From contig NC_056530.1 of NCBI RefSeq assembly GCF_019175285.1, positions 1,378,047 through 1,442,046 of the forward strand: 64,000 nucleotides of DNA, given 5' to 3'. The position numbers and the translations under genes are program-made. The notes under the pieces are model-generated. The model saw only the letters and a program-made list of their open reading frames with translations, searched no databases and was not told where the DNA came from. The DNA comes from Sceloporus undulatus. Lineage: Eukaryota > Chordata > Lepidosauria > Squamata > Phrynosomatidae. This document shows, one piece after another, positions 11,901-22,319 of the stretch. How positions within the stretch are numbered: position 1 is the stretch's first letter; the number at the start of each line of letters is the position of its first letter.

Positions 11901-14900
11901 CGAGTTCACCATTTCATGTCACAAGCAGTAGCCTCCACAAAGTCATCTTCAGCTAGAAAGCACTACCACAACTTGCAGCAAGGAGTTCCACAATTTAGTT
12001 AGTTGCTGTAACACAACAGATTTTGGAAAAGTAACTTTTTGGACCATAATTTCTTGAAGCCTTCTGCTACTTAGAAGTAACTTTTCTAAGGATCCTGAAA
12101 TCTACTAAAACCAAGAAAAAAGTAATTGGACAGGGAAACAACACAGTGCCTCTGAGCCCACGCTCAGCCCAGGAATTTGTGATCAATGTCAGAACCTAGT
12201 TCAAATCTACCCAGGCACTGCTCTCTACTTTCCGCCCCAAGCAGGGATAGTAAATGATCATAAGGGGCAGCCTTTATTGTTTGGCTTCATTCTGCCTGGG
12301 AATGATGGGTCCAATGTACCTGTAGGGTGGGAGGTGGAGGAAAGGTGATGCAGCAGCTGAGCACTGATGATTTGGCTGTTCAGTTTTTGTTGTTTGTTGT
12401 AGTGAGTTTCTTAAATATGTTAATTTTGTGTAAAAAATCAGAGCCAGCAGAAGTTAGACTCTAACAGTTAGAATGCTGAGCAAGGAGAAGGAAGAAGATC
12501 CCTCTGTTCTCATATTCATGTCTGTTGTGCTGGTGTTGTTTTTTTCAAAAGCCTTGCATATTTGTTTCCTCAAGTGCCTGCTTAGATGCTTTGGTGGGCA
12601 ATTGGGAAATTTCTGGGTCATTTCCAAGTCAGATGGAAAGATGCTCCAAATTACAACTGCTTCACAGAAACTGCTTAGATGACACCCCCAATATACTGCT
12701 GAAATGAAGAAGGGCTTGGGAGTGGATTTTTTGTGAAAAAATAATGAGTTGTGGTACTCAAAACTAATTTCTATGTTCCAATGCATCATTTCTTTAAGTC
12801 TATATATGCATCTTTTGCACATGGCTCAAGTTAGTGGAACTCTGGGTGACACAAATGTAGGTTTTGCAAGAACAAAGTGTGCCCTGCTGTACTTTAGGAG
12901 TTTAAACACATGTTCTTTTTTAATTCTTTAGAAACTGCTCTGACAAAGGGAGGGCACTGCTTCATTGCTGACACAAAGATCAGTCAATCGATAATATAAG
13001 GACAGTGCTGTGCACTCAGGAGGGCTGGCAAGGAAGGATATGTCTCTGTGACTGGGACAAAGGCTAACCTGTCAGCACTGTATGAATCTAGTTTCTGCCA
13101 CAAGAACAGGTTTCAGCCTTGAGTTTGATCTGCCAGTGAAAACAGTACATTGCTCAAAGTCCCACAAGTACACAGCTGGTCCCACATCTGAAATCATGCA
13201 TGTGTCTCAACAGATGCACACATATGCAAGTGCATAATTACCTGGGTTGAAGCAGCCCTTCCTCAACACCCCAAGCCAGCTCTTTCACTGCATTGCTGAT
13301 TTCTTGTCTCGATGTATATGCAAAGGCAATGTTCAAGAAACACCTTTAAAAAAAGACAAGAGAGATCATGCATGGTGTGGAAAGTAAGACCAGTTTTTCC
13401 ACCCATTCTCAACTGCCTCCTAGGAAGATGACCATAGAAAGTGTCAGAGAGCAACATGCCTTATGTACTGGACACAGAGATAGCAACTACAGGTAACATG
13501 GAACAGTGCTTGAACTTGATTCAATTTTCTCTTCCCACTTGATCCCCTTTCTTTCTGTGCCATGTGTGACTCAGACTATAAGACTATGACAGGGATCATC
13601 TCATTATTAGTCTTGGTAAAATGGTCAGGAAGACTTAGATGCAGAATAGGCACATATGTTTTAAAAGCAAACAGTAGTCCAAACAGTAACTTTTACAAAC
13701 TCCAGGTTGTCCACTGTGGAACACAAAATATTATACTCTGATATGATTCAGTAGGGTATTTTTACATTCTTCAGTAAAATGACATAATCCATTGAATGGC
13801 ACTGCAGGGACCACACAACTGAGCTGCCATTTTGGATGCAGCATTGAGAATAAGAGGGCAAGACAGAAAAGTGTATTATTGCATACAGGAAGATGTTCAA
13901 AGAAGCAGAAGAGGACTCACGTGTTGTAGTGTTTTGTGGCCAGCACAACCTTGGCAATTAGTTCCTGAATATCTTGCGGCAGGAGGGGCAGATCCCCAAG
14001 GATTCGAACGCACACTCCATGTTTCTCCAAGTTCTCCCTACAGAGTGTGAAAAGACAAAAGTTTGGCTGAAGTTAAACATAATGACAAGCTACACTTTAG
14101 CAATGCCAATATATATCTGATATTCACTAGACTGGATTGTTTTTATTATATTAATAATCTATTATTATTATTATTTAATCTCTGTTTATCTCTGTTTATC
14201 CAGGGAGGCTTCCAAGAGAAACTGTTTATATCTTGAAAATAGAAGCGAAGAGTCAAATAGTATCACAGAGATGAACAATTTGTACTTGGCCTAAGTTACC
14301 ATAGACTAGGTCCATTTCACTAGATTCAATGGGCTGCAGTTCATGGAACTATATGCCAACTATCAAAATTCAGATGTGCCACAAAAATATCTTGTTTTTG
14401 CTGCACCAGATGAATTCAGCTTTGTTGTTACTGTTCTGTGCCTTTAAGTTGTTTCCAACTTATGGTGACCCTAAGACAAATCTATCATGTGGTTTTCTTG
14501 GTGGGGCTGGGGGTTGCAATTGTCATCCTCTGAGGCTGAGTGACTGTAACTTGCACCCAAGATCACAGAGTGTGTTTACATGGCCAAGCCAGGATTCGAA
14601 CCCTGGTCTCCAGAGTCCCAGTCCAACGAATCTACAGCATAGCAAATATCCTGTGATTTCCTCTGTCAGAGAAAAATTATAGCCCAGTGCAAACTTAATT
14701 CACATTTTCTGCTGGGAATGACAGCTGTTTGCATCATAGTTTCCAACTTTTAAAGCATACAGAAAAGGTCACATTCCTTAGAAAGGCAGCCATAAAGGCT
14801 TACAGGTTTATAGCAATATAGAAAGGTCTTACTGTTCTTCTAGAAGACGAGCAAACTTTTGTCTTGCCAGTTGCATCAGGCCATCTACTTCTTCTTGGGA

Positions 14901-17900
14901 TCTCTTGAAATTCTCAATACTAAAGGCATAAACTGTGACTTCCCGAATACCCAGACTCAGGCACCACTGCAGTGTCTTTAAGAGAGGAGAAGAAAAGTGT
15001 TGGACCTGCTGAACAATGAATTAGTTTCTAGAAAAAAAAAATGAGGGTTCCTGGCTCTAGTACGAAGGTGGGCAACTGTTAGACTGCTAAAGGACTGTAA
15101 CATAAATGGGATGTTAGGGGGGGAACCTTTTCCCTGGATGCAACTATTTAGTATGGATAGCATTTTGAAATAAGTTCTCTGTGTGAACAAAACCATCACA
15201 CAAGGAAAATTTTTATCAGCCTGTCTCTCAGTTTTTTATGTGGAGGAAGGCTTCTCTCCCTCCCACTCCCCACCTGAAAGGATCTGAATTGAACATGATC
15301 TCCTCACTCCTCGCAATCTGTAGTACAGTCCCAAGAAAACATCATTCTTAACAAAGAGTTAAAGTTATTAACTACAAAGTGGTGTCATCACTACAGACTG
15401 CCCTGATTGCTGTAATAGTGACACCTCTGAAACCAACCCTATAAACATGCACCTTAGAGGGAAGACATTGTGCAATTCCAATATGAATACATCCCAAACA
15501 AGTCTCTGCTCAGACACTTTGTGGTACAAGACAAGCATCTTCCTTCCATAAGCAATCATGTTTTAAAGGTCAGTAAATAAATATTGCCTTTGTTATGACA
15601 AGACACCACTGTTAATAAGCACTAAAACATCTCCTAATCCAAACTAATAAATTCAAGTACAGAATCTAGAGATAAGAATGACAGCATTCATGTAACTTTT
15701 TTTAAAGAAATATTTATCAGTTCCATTTAAATGCCATCTTTTCAGTGAGCTCAAGGTGGCACATAAGGTCTTTTCCTCAACCTTTTATTATCTAAACAAC
15801 CTGATAGGTAGGTTGTTCTCATTCCTTTTGCAGAGGATCCCAAAAGGGAAGGTTGAGCACTGGTATGTTCCACAGCCAAGTTCATGGCCAGAAAAATGAA
15901 ATCAATGCAATGGCAGCATAAGCTGAAATACAGAAGTAGACAAATGACCTATTAATTTTAATATAAAACAAAAATTAGGAAAATTCCAACTGCTTATTAC
16001 CTGAACCCACTGCATTTGGACTCAGTAGCTAGAAGCCAGACTGTAGGAAAAGGCTTACTTCTTAATGGAATTGGCTAACTGGTTGCACTCTTTTCTCTGT
16101 CTTCACAGCACTTCAGGATGTTAACAGTTAGAAGCAGGGTCTTTATGGCTGTAGCCCCTGAGCTTTGGAACCCTCTTCTGGAAGAGTTTGAGGAGTGTAT
16201 CTCCTCACTGGGATTGCACAAAGATTAAAACATTTTTTGTTCAAGTGGTGTTTGGATCACCTGGAGCTTTCAACGCCTGTTCTAAATTTTGACACTTCTT
16301 CCATTATTATTTTTTTTACATATGGCCTTGGCTTGGGGGATAAATTGCTTTGAACATCCATACATTTTAGACAAATGAAGGCTATAATTCTACGGCTAAT
16401 GCTTCCACTAGCTCTTGTACATGGCTGGGAATCATTTGGCCTCTAAATGCTGTTGAGCTGAAGTTTGCATCAGCTCCAACACGAGAACCAATGCTGGTGA
16501 GGGCTGATGGGAGGAACAGTCCACCAACGTTTGGTGGATCACTCATCTCCAAACCAAAGTTTATTACTTTGCCCTGACCTCCTGTGAGGATCTGTAGAGT
16601 ATAAATTATGCAAATAATTAATTGGTAACTAATGGTGACAGATATGAAACAGGCCTGGAAATTAGAAGTGCTCAGAAAAACAAACAAACTATGGCCCACC
16701 TGTGCAAGTTTTGCAAATCCCTGTGAATGTCCTTCCAGTTTCTTCACTTTATGCTTCTGGGCATAGCGGCGGTTGCCATCCATGATGAACGCAATGTGTT
16801 TTGGCATTGGCCCTGCCTGAATGTGCAAAGGAAACAGACAGAGCAGAGATGGAATGAGAGGCAGCTTGATTTCACCAAACCTGTTAACAGCCCTCTCCCT
16901 TTTGGTGCCTATGAAGTATTGGATTACAACACCCCTCATTCTCAACTAACACGCCAGGGTGCCTGAGGATGAGAGGACCTGATGTCCAACAGACCCAGTG
17001 TATTGACCTGGAAATGCGTGAGAATGCAGACAAAAAGTGGTAAGGATTACAACAACAGAACTGAAGAACAGTCATTGTACAAACACCTAAACACGTATAG
17101 TACGTGTTTCAAAAAATACCAAATAAAAACCTCTTATCTTTAAGGTCTATTAGTGGTATAACCTGCTGGGCTTTTTGGGGGGAATGTCCAGAAAGCTGGG
17201 GTTACTGTACTTAGAAAGCCACTCCCTGAGCACCTAGCAATTTAGTACAAGAAAATAACACCTTAGAACAAGGCCACCTCCCAAGTTCAATAAACATGAC
17301 TCTGATGCACATTTTTGGTGGACACTCCCAGGTTATGGACACACCGCTGAAGGAGCCTAGCATCTCTCCATCTCTTTTGGTTTTGAGTGGGCTGGAAATA
17401 CTTCTTTTATTCAGGCAGGGCTTTGGAATGCTAACTGGTCTGTGACTAAAAGTTATATATACATCTGGTTGTCCATATATTTGATTGCTGTGTCTTTAAC
17501 TGTGTCAAACAGGTGGGCTATGAATTAAATTAATAAAAATTCTGGCCGGAGATGGATAGTGGAAAAAGAGAGAAATTAATTACTCAAGGCATTTGTTTGT
17601 CTGCCATCCACATTTCTGGTTTATCAAATGGAAACCCTCTTACAAGTTTATTTAAAAGATCTGCTTTATCAAATGTGATTCAGGACTATTTCAGTGGCAG
17701 AGCATTCTCCCATACAGACCTGCCCATGTTCTGAGATCTTATGGGGAGGTCCTTCTCAATCCTACCATCTTCACAAGTACATCTGGTGCTGACACAGGAA
17801 AGGGCCTTTTCAGTGGCTGCTCCTCAACTCTTGAACTGCATTCCTGCAGAAGTTAGATTTGCATTCCCCTTGCTGTCTTTCTGCTGGCAGGTTAAGCTTC

Positions 17901-18653
17901 TTCAGTTTTGGTAGACCTTTTGTTACGTTGTCTATACAAGTATTTTTTAAAATGGCAAAATTTTAACTGGTTTTAATTTTATTGGCAGTTTACTTACACT
18001 TCCAACTTTTGTTGGATGTGACTTTCTAGTTGCATTTAACTTTCGTAAGTTGCCTTGAGTCCCAAACTAGGAGCAACATGGAATAGTAATAATGGTGAAG
18101 AAAATAAGAAACAGCAGCAGCAGCAACCACAACTCCAGCCAATGTGGCTAATCAGAGATTCTGGGAGCTGAAGTCCAAAACATCTGGAGGGTCAAAGGTC
18201 TGTTTAGCTTTGCATCTTCTTGTCATCTACATCAAGCTAAGTACCCTAAGATACTTGTCCCTAAGCCTCTAGTTAACATAGGTATTCTGCTTCCAGACTT
18301 GGACGGTGCATTTAGTCACCATGGCTAGCAGCTGTTGACAGGTTTATCCTCTAAGTAAGGAAAGCCTAAAAATAAGATACCAGATATTCTGGATTCCAAG
18401 TCTCATCATTTCTGGCCACACTGGCTGAGAGGAGATACATGCCAAGAAAACTCTGGAGGGATCCAGGTAATGGAAGACTACTACTGAGGTCTTCCTGCTT
18501 AGAAGTGCACACATGTCCCATCTGTCTTAACATTCACATGCAACCATCAAACTTGAATGTCTCAGATTATGAACCACTGTTAACACTTGCCTTTAAGACA
18601 CTGGCACAGAATTTCTCCAAGAGGGACAGTTCTCCTTCTCTTATCCATGACAT
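8724..18653 (-). CDS. DHDDS: DHDDS, dehydrodolichyl diphosphate synthase catalytic subunit
   Basis: Cis-prenyltransferase subunit that, with NUS1 (NgBR), extends farnesyl diphosphate with isopentenyl units to make dehydrodolichyl diphosphate at the ER, the first step of dolichol synthesis for N-glycosylation. Eight coding exons on the minus strand (18653-18591, 16816-16700, 14975-14833, 14037-13921, 13343-13242, 11787-11673, 9571-9464, 8960-8724) join in phase to 334 codons including the stop. The predicted 333 residues equal the human length. Seen in the translation: M-S-W-I N-terminus, catalytic MDGNRRYA (Asp34), AFSIENFKR, the ILIRTSGE active-site motif, and a charged C-terminal helix with [13 protein letters not shown]. 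Lys42, changed in human retinitis pigmentosa, is kept. All introns are GT-AG except the first, which reads AAG/GCAAGT. HMGN2 follows downstream on the same strand. Confidence 0.96.
9464..9571 (-). CDS. DHDDS: DHDDS coding exon 7
   Basis: Encodes [20 protein letters not shown] and then EAILRFQMN, nearly identical to the human exon. Acceptor CTTTCCTCAG, donor CAG/GTAGGA. Confidence 0.95.
10236..10310 (-). mobile_element. Sauria-type SINE fragment in a DHDDS intron
   Basis: The plus strand shows the inverted body words CCTCTGAAGCTGAGAGAGT and ACTTGCCCAAGG. Short and decayed. Confidence 0.5.
11673..11787 (-). CDS. DHDDS: DHDDS coding exon 6 (RTSG motif)
   Basis: Encodes [12 protein letters not shown] and then [19 protein letters not shown]. 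The RTSGE segment binds the diphosphate of isopentenyl diphosphate in the family. Acceptor TTTCTCTTAG, donor CAG/GTAAAA. Confidence 0.95.
13242..13343 (-). CDS. DHDDS: DHDDS coding exon 5
   Basis: Encodes [19 protein letters not shown] and then [10 protein letters not shown]. The T-rich acceptor is followed by GTGTTTC and the donor is AG/GTAATT. Confidence 0.94.
13921..14037 (-). CDS. DHDDS: DHDDS coding exon 4
   Basis: Encodes [20 protein letters not shown] and a following amphipathic stretch ending HYNT. Acceptor CTCTGTAG, donor AC/GTGAGT. Confidence 0.94.
14425..14632 (-). mobile_element. Sauria-type SINE, near full length
   Basis: In inverse order: the tail GCCTTTAAGTTGTTTCC, ACTTATGGTGACCCTAAG, GGCTGAGTGACTGTAACTT, then the tRNA-like B-box GGATTCGAACCCTGG and CCAGAGTCCCAGTCCAA. 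It lies in the DHDDS intron between coding exons 3 and 4. Confidence 0.75.
14833..14975 (-). CDS. DHDDS: DHDDS coding exon 3
   Basis: Begins Thr-Leu-Gln-Trp-Cys and contains [13 protein letters not shown], strongly conserved in the family. Ends CA before GTAAGA, so a Gln codon is completed by the next exon (human has Lys there). Confidence 0.94.
16141..16260 (+). mobile_element. LINE ORF2 C-terminal fragment
   Basis: One frame reads [14 protein letters not shown], like the AAPALWNxLP segment at the end of L2/CR1-group ORF2 (compare the intact copy at 52.4 kb). Decayed fragment in the intron after DHDDS coding exon 2. Confidence 0.45.
16700..16816 (-). CDS. DHDDS: DHDDS coding exon 2 (substrate-binding Asp)
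   Basis: Acceptor TTTGCACATTCAG, donor GTGGGC. It encodes [19 protein letters not shown] and then [16 protein letters not shown] holds the catalytic aspartate of cis-prenyltransferases. 39 codons, phase 0 at both ends. Confidence 0.95.
17640..18105 (+). mobile_element. L2/L3-like LINE 3' end
   Basis: A frame around 17790-17900 reads like [12 protein letters not shown], the ORF2 C-terminus. It is followed by a T-rich 3'UTR and AAGTTGCCTTGAGTCCC, a LINE 3' terminus word, then AATA-rich sequence. Broken copy in the first coding intron of DHDDS. Confidence 0.5.
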
Positions 18654-18677
18654 TGCCCTTTCTGCTCACATGCACAC
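18591..18677 (-). CDS. DHDDS: DHDDS first coding exon
   Basis: The acceptor TTTTTCCATCTCCAG precedes the exon; coding starts with the ATG at 18653-18651. It encodes [16 protein letters not shown] and on to VLK, close to human MSWIKEGELSLWERFC. The exon ends AAG followed by GCAAGTGTT. Using GC keeps frame with the next exon (Ala-Gly-Pro-Met); the nearby GT four bases on would break it. Confidence 0.9.
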
Positions 18678-18879
18678 CTGGAGATGGAAAAATAAAGAGT
18701 ATATATGAAATACTGTATATAGGAAATATATAGGAACACAAGATAGGTTATTCTAAAATAAGAATATAGGGTATTCCTATATATACTAGTTCTGTGGCGC
18801 AGTCCCACTGGGCTCTTTGAACATCCACTTCTGTATGGAATACTCTGCATAGCTCCTGTGTGGGCAACCTTTAAATAGG

Positions 18880-18975
18880 AGTTCTGAAGAAACTGGCCAA
18901 GAAAACCCTATGGCTGGGTCACCAAAAGTCAGAAATGACTCGAAAGCATACAACACACACACACACACACACATC
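18880..18975 (+). mobile_element. SINE tail with (CA)n
   Basis: AAGAAAACCCTATGG, GGGTCACCAAAAGTC and AGAAATGACTCGAAAGC lead into a CA run: the Bov-B-like tail of a Sauria-type SINE without its head. Confidence 0.6.
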
Positions 18976-19013
18976 AAAGGTATGGCTGGGCTGTTTTGTG
19001 GATTGTGGGTGTT

Positions 19014-19330
19014 GTAGTACAGTGGTTCCCCTAAACTGTGCCCTTTAATGGGGTTCTGGACTTCAGCTCCCAGAATCCCAAGCTATTAGCCAACATGGCT
19101 GAGGCTTCTGGGAGTTGAAGTCCAAAATCGCTTAAAGGGGCACAGTTTGGGGACTACTGATAAATCATGATTTAAACCAGGTTACTTTAAACCAGTGATC
19201 CTCAAAATGTGCCTTTTGAAGGGTTTTGGACTTCAGCTCCCAGAATCCTAGACTATTGGCCAACATGGCTGAGGCTTCTGGGAGTTGAAGTCCAAAATCT
19301 CTTAAAGGGGCACAGTTTGGGACCACTGTA
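19014..19330. repeat. Two tandem copies of an inverted-repeat MITE
   Basis: Each copy (about 19017-19160 and 19191-19328) carries GGACTTCAGCTCCCAGAATC, then its inverse CTTCTGGGAGTTGAAGTCC about 40 bases later, and ends GGGGCACAGTTTGGG. The two are nearly the same, so this is probably a local duplication. A related decayed copy is at 62640. Confidence 0.65.
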
Positions 19331-19439
19331 ACTTTGCTGCCTGGCTGTTCTTTCTTTCTGGGGAGGCATTAGGGGCCTGCCCCAAAAGGGAAGGCAAAAG
19401 AGAGCAGCCTTGGACTCCCTTTATCCCCGCAGAGGGGTC

Positions 19440-19675
19440 CCCATTGGCTCCCATTCACTGACCTGCCTTCCAAGCACCTTCCTCTGCCTCCTCTCTTGCA
19501 GCCTCTGCTGCTCTGCACACACAGGCGGGAATGACGTGCCCTTCCGCATACGTCACTACGCCCCGCCCCCAGCTCCCACATTGCGTCACGTCGGCGGCGC
19601 GCACGCATTGTGGGTGGGGCCGGGGCGAGGATTCTTAAGGTCTAACCCTCGCAGGCAGAGCGCATGCGCGGGGTA
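19440..19675 (-). promoter_or_regulatory. DHDDS: DHDDS promoter and probable noncoding first exon
   Basis: CpG-rich segment upstream of DHDDS. It holds three CRE/ATF-like sites (TGACGTG 19532-19538, TACGTCA 19549-19555, TGCGTCA 19582-19588), a GC box CCCCGCCCCC (19561-19570) and an NRF1-type GCGCATGCGC (19660-19669). A minus-strand donor CAG/GTCAGT with exon end at 19463 would close a noncoding first exon that splices to the acceptor at 18678. Transcription start is inferred. Confidence 0.6.
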
Positions 19676-19708
19676 AAGAAAGACAAGTCACATTCCTCTT
19701 ACTTGGTT

Positions 19709-19790
19709 CTTCTTTGGCGGTCTCCCATCCAAGGACGAACCGGGCTTGACCCTGCTTAGCTTCCAATGTCAGACAGGATTTCCCTCCCTT
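19709..19790 (-). mobile_element. 5S rRNA-derived SINE fragment
   Basis: The plus strand reads GGTCTCCCATCCAAGGA and GACCCTGCTTAGCTTCC, the reverse complement of the 3' half of 5S rRNA. Such heads occur in 5S-derived Sauria SINEs; this is too decayed to be a 5S gene. Confidence 0.65.
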
Positions 19791-19826
19791 TTTTGGCCTT
19801 TCTAATGTTTTGGTCCCATTAGAAAA

Positions 19827-20040
19827 CTTGGTGACCTTGGGGCAAGTCACACTCTCTCAGCCTCAGAGGATAGCCATGGCAAACTCCTTCTGAATAAAAC
19901 TTGCCAATAACATTAATTAATTAATTAATTTTTATGCCGCCTTTCTCCCAGAAGGTGCCCAAGGAGGCTCACAAACAAAAAAACCCTTATGATAGAATGG
20001 TCTCAGGGTCACAAACGACTTGAAGGCAAACAACACCCAC
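19827..20040 (+). mobile_element. Sauria-type SINE split by a LINE end
   Basis: The body CTTGGGGCAAGTCACACTC runs to AAACTTGCCAATAA at 19910. The tail resumes at about 19985 (CTTATGATAGAATGG, GGGTCACAAACGACTTGAAG). Between them lies (TTAA)n plus TTTTATGCCGCCTTTCTCCC, an inverted LINE 3' end. Confidence 0.6.
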
Positions 20041-20049
20041 AAAAGTCTA

Positions 20050-20262
20050 AAACACACTGCAGAAATAATCCAGTTTGAGACTGCTTTGGCTTTCCTGGCT
20101 CAGTGCTAGGGAATCCTGGGAATTGTAGTTTATTGTGGCACCAGAGCTCTCTGACAGAGAAGACTTAAGTGTCTCACGAAACTACATTTCCCAGGATTCC
20201 ACAGCATTGAGCCGAGAGAGATAAAATGGTTTCAAACTGGGTTATTTGTTTTGGACCATAGA
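20050..20262. mobile_element. Snapback MITE (CTGCAGAAATAAT family)
   Basis: The left arm CACTGCAGAAATAATCCAG and GGGAATTGTAGTTTATTG is mirrored by ACTACATTTCCCAGGATTCC and a degraded right end, with CCAGAGCTCTCTGACAGAG at the centre. Sister copies occur throughout the window. Confidence 0.7.
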
Positions 20263-20339
20263 TAACGCGTGTTTTGTGACTCTGTCAGACTTGTGTGGAT
20301 TTGTATAGCAAAAGACAGAAGAACCAAAAGTCACACTGA

Positions 20340-20485
20340 AGGACCCAGAGATTCCTAGCTAGAGAGAACCCTCCGCTAGGCCTTTGTAGCTCCTCCAGTG
20401 CAATTCTGTGGTCAATGTCTGGCAGATGTTGGCCACAGAGTTGCACTGGAGGACCTAGAGATTCCTAGAGAGGGGTTCTCTCAGA
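20340..20485. mobile_element. Fragment of a TCCTCCAGTGCAA MITE family
   Basis: Contains CTCCTCCAGTGCAATTCTG and its inverse CAGAGTTGCACTGGAGGAC, as in the complete element at 53993-54356. Confidence 0.6.
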
Positions 20486-22143
20486 TAAAAACGTAGGACA
20501 GTGATGGTGAACCTTTTCGAGGTCGTGTGCCCAAACTGCAACCCAAAACCCACTTATTTATTGCAAAGTGCCATGTCTCTCTGGCTTTCTAGTAACAAAC
20601 TCTGGCAAACACTGTGCTGGGGTGACGGCACATGTGCCCACAGAGAAAGCTCTGAGTGCCACCTCTGGCACGTGTGCCATAGCATCGCCATCACTGACAT
20701 AGGAGTTTATCACACTGGGGAAGATTTTGGCATTAAAGAGAGACTAAAGCGCATTAAAGGTCTGGGGTAAACATGGGTCCTCCTGGGCCTCCATGCAGTT
20801 TCCAACCCTTATTCTAAACGGATTGCCCATCTTGTGTCCAGCTCTTAATTGTTCTTCTAAAAGTGTGACAGATCGCTCATTAATCTCTCACAACCTTCTC
20901 TTCCGTTTGATCCATTATGGGCCAGAGGCCACTCCGTCAGAGGCATGTTGTAGTAACCTCACTGGCAATCCCAGGAAAAGTTGCTTTTTGGGGGTACGGT
21001 TTCCAGAATCCTCCAGCCAACAGGGAAGGGTTTGAGCAAGGCCATTTTCCCCAAGCCTTGCTCAATGGGTTGATATAGATGGGTGGGAAAGATGTACAGG
21101 CAGGAATGTGTTTTGCACAGCAAAGCCAAAAGGCTTTGTATTGACAAAGGAGGGGTGTGTTGCATTGTGACACAGGAGAGTCATAAAATTTCAAGGTGCT
21201 CAGAGGAGAGAAAGATGTAATCAGAACAGGTGTGACCCATCCCCAGCTGGCGATCAATTGGGAAAGCGGTGCGTAAACACAAAGGCAAGGATAATCAGTT
21301 TCTGTGGTGAGCTGGATACCTGGACCAGGTGCTACTGAGGACGTTATCACATGAGAGGTGGAATACAAAAAGGATTAAAGTGTCTTTGACCAGTACTTAT
21401 TTCACAACCAAGTGTCTGTCCTGGTGCCGCCTTGCATCCCATTTGTTACTGTAGTGCACCTTTTAATTGACAGGGAAAACTTGTCAATAGACTCTCAATC
21501 TCGCTGCTGTTCCATTGCTGCATTTGTGCAATAGGTCCCCTTCTGCAAAAGTTATTTAAAAATTAAAAAATTAAATTTGCTAAAATTACACAATAAATAA
21601 AACAGCCCTGCTTCTCAGGGAGTTGCGTGTTGTGAGTGGCTCTGATGCCGCTCCTTTCCCCTCCCTCTCGCTGTGGCTCCAGCCTCCAACAGTTTCTCAA
21701 TGATGGCCACTGTGTGCGCATTTTCAAAAATGACATTTACTAAAATTGCACACTAAATAAAGCAAGAAATGATGGCACGAAACCCACAAAATACTACAAT
21801 TCCAAAAATTATAAATTGTAATTTATTACAATGATAAAATTGGACATTCAATAGCGCCACATATATATGGCGCTATACAGATTATAGGATCATCAGATCA
21901 TAATGACAAATGGTAGGATGGCGGGTTGACATTTATATGATGTGTGTTAACAAAATCAGAATAAAAGGAAGCCATTATTCATAAAGAGATTCTTTTTTGG
22001 GCACAGTGTGCACATTTACACAGAAGCCAGTTTTGGAATGATGTTGGTTACTGTGATCATTTGTTTTACCCTTCATCCTGAAAGGCACCATTTGGCAATG
22101 CGGAAAATAGATCACGCAACCATGGAACTCTAAAGCTCTCTGT
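20486..22143. other. Intergenic, unassigned
   Basis: No gene. There is one small perfect palindromic hairpin near 21850-21875 (TAGCGCCA loop TGGCGCTA), and two related AT-rich segments about 150 bases apart (CTAAAATTACACAATAAATA and CTAAAATTGCACACTAAATA) that look like a repeat pair. Confidence 0.4.
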
Positions 22144-22319
22144 GTGTCTTGTGTGCCTTCAAGTAGTTTCTGACTTATAGCGACCCTAAGGTTTGGAGGA
22201 GGTTTGCCCTGAGGGTGAGAGGATGTGATTTGCCAAGGTTTCATGGCTGAGCTGAGAATCAAACCCTGGTCTCCAGAGTCATAGTCCAACACTGAGACCA
22301 TTATGCCACACTGGCTCCC
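22144..22319 (-). mobile_element. Sauria-type SINE, full length
   Basis: Inverse tail GTGTGCCTTCAAGTAGTTTC, ACTTATAGCGACCCTAAG, then the B-box region AATCAAACCCTGGTCTCC and the head end CACACTGGCTCC. Confidence 0.75.

Noticed and set aside
19709-19790. 5S rRNA gene
   Set aside because: Only the 3' half is present, diverged, and the same piece heads a SINE at 35101.
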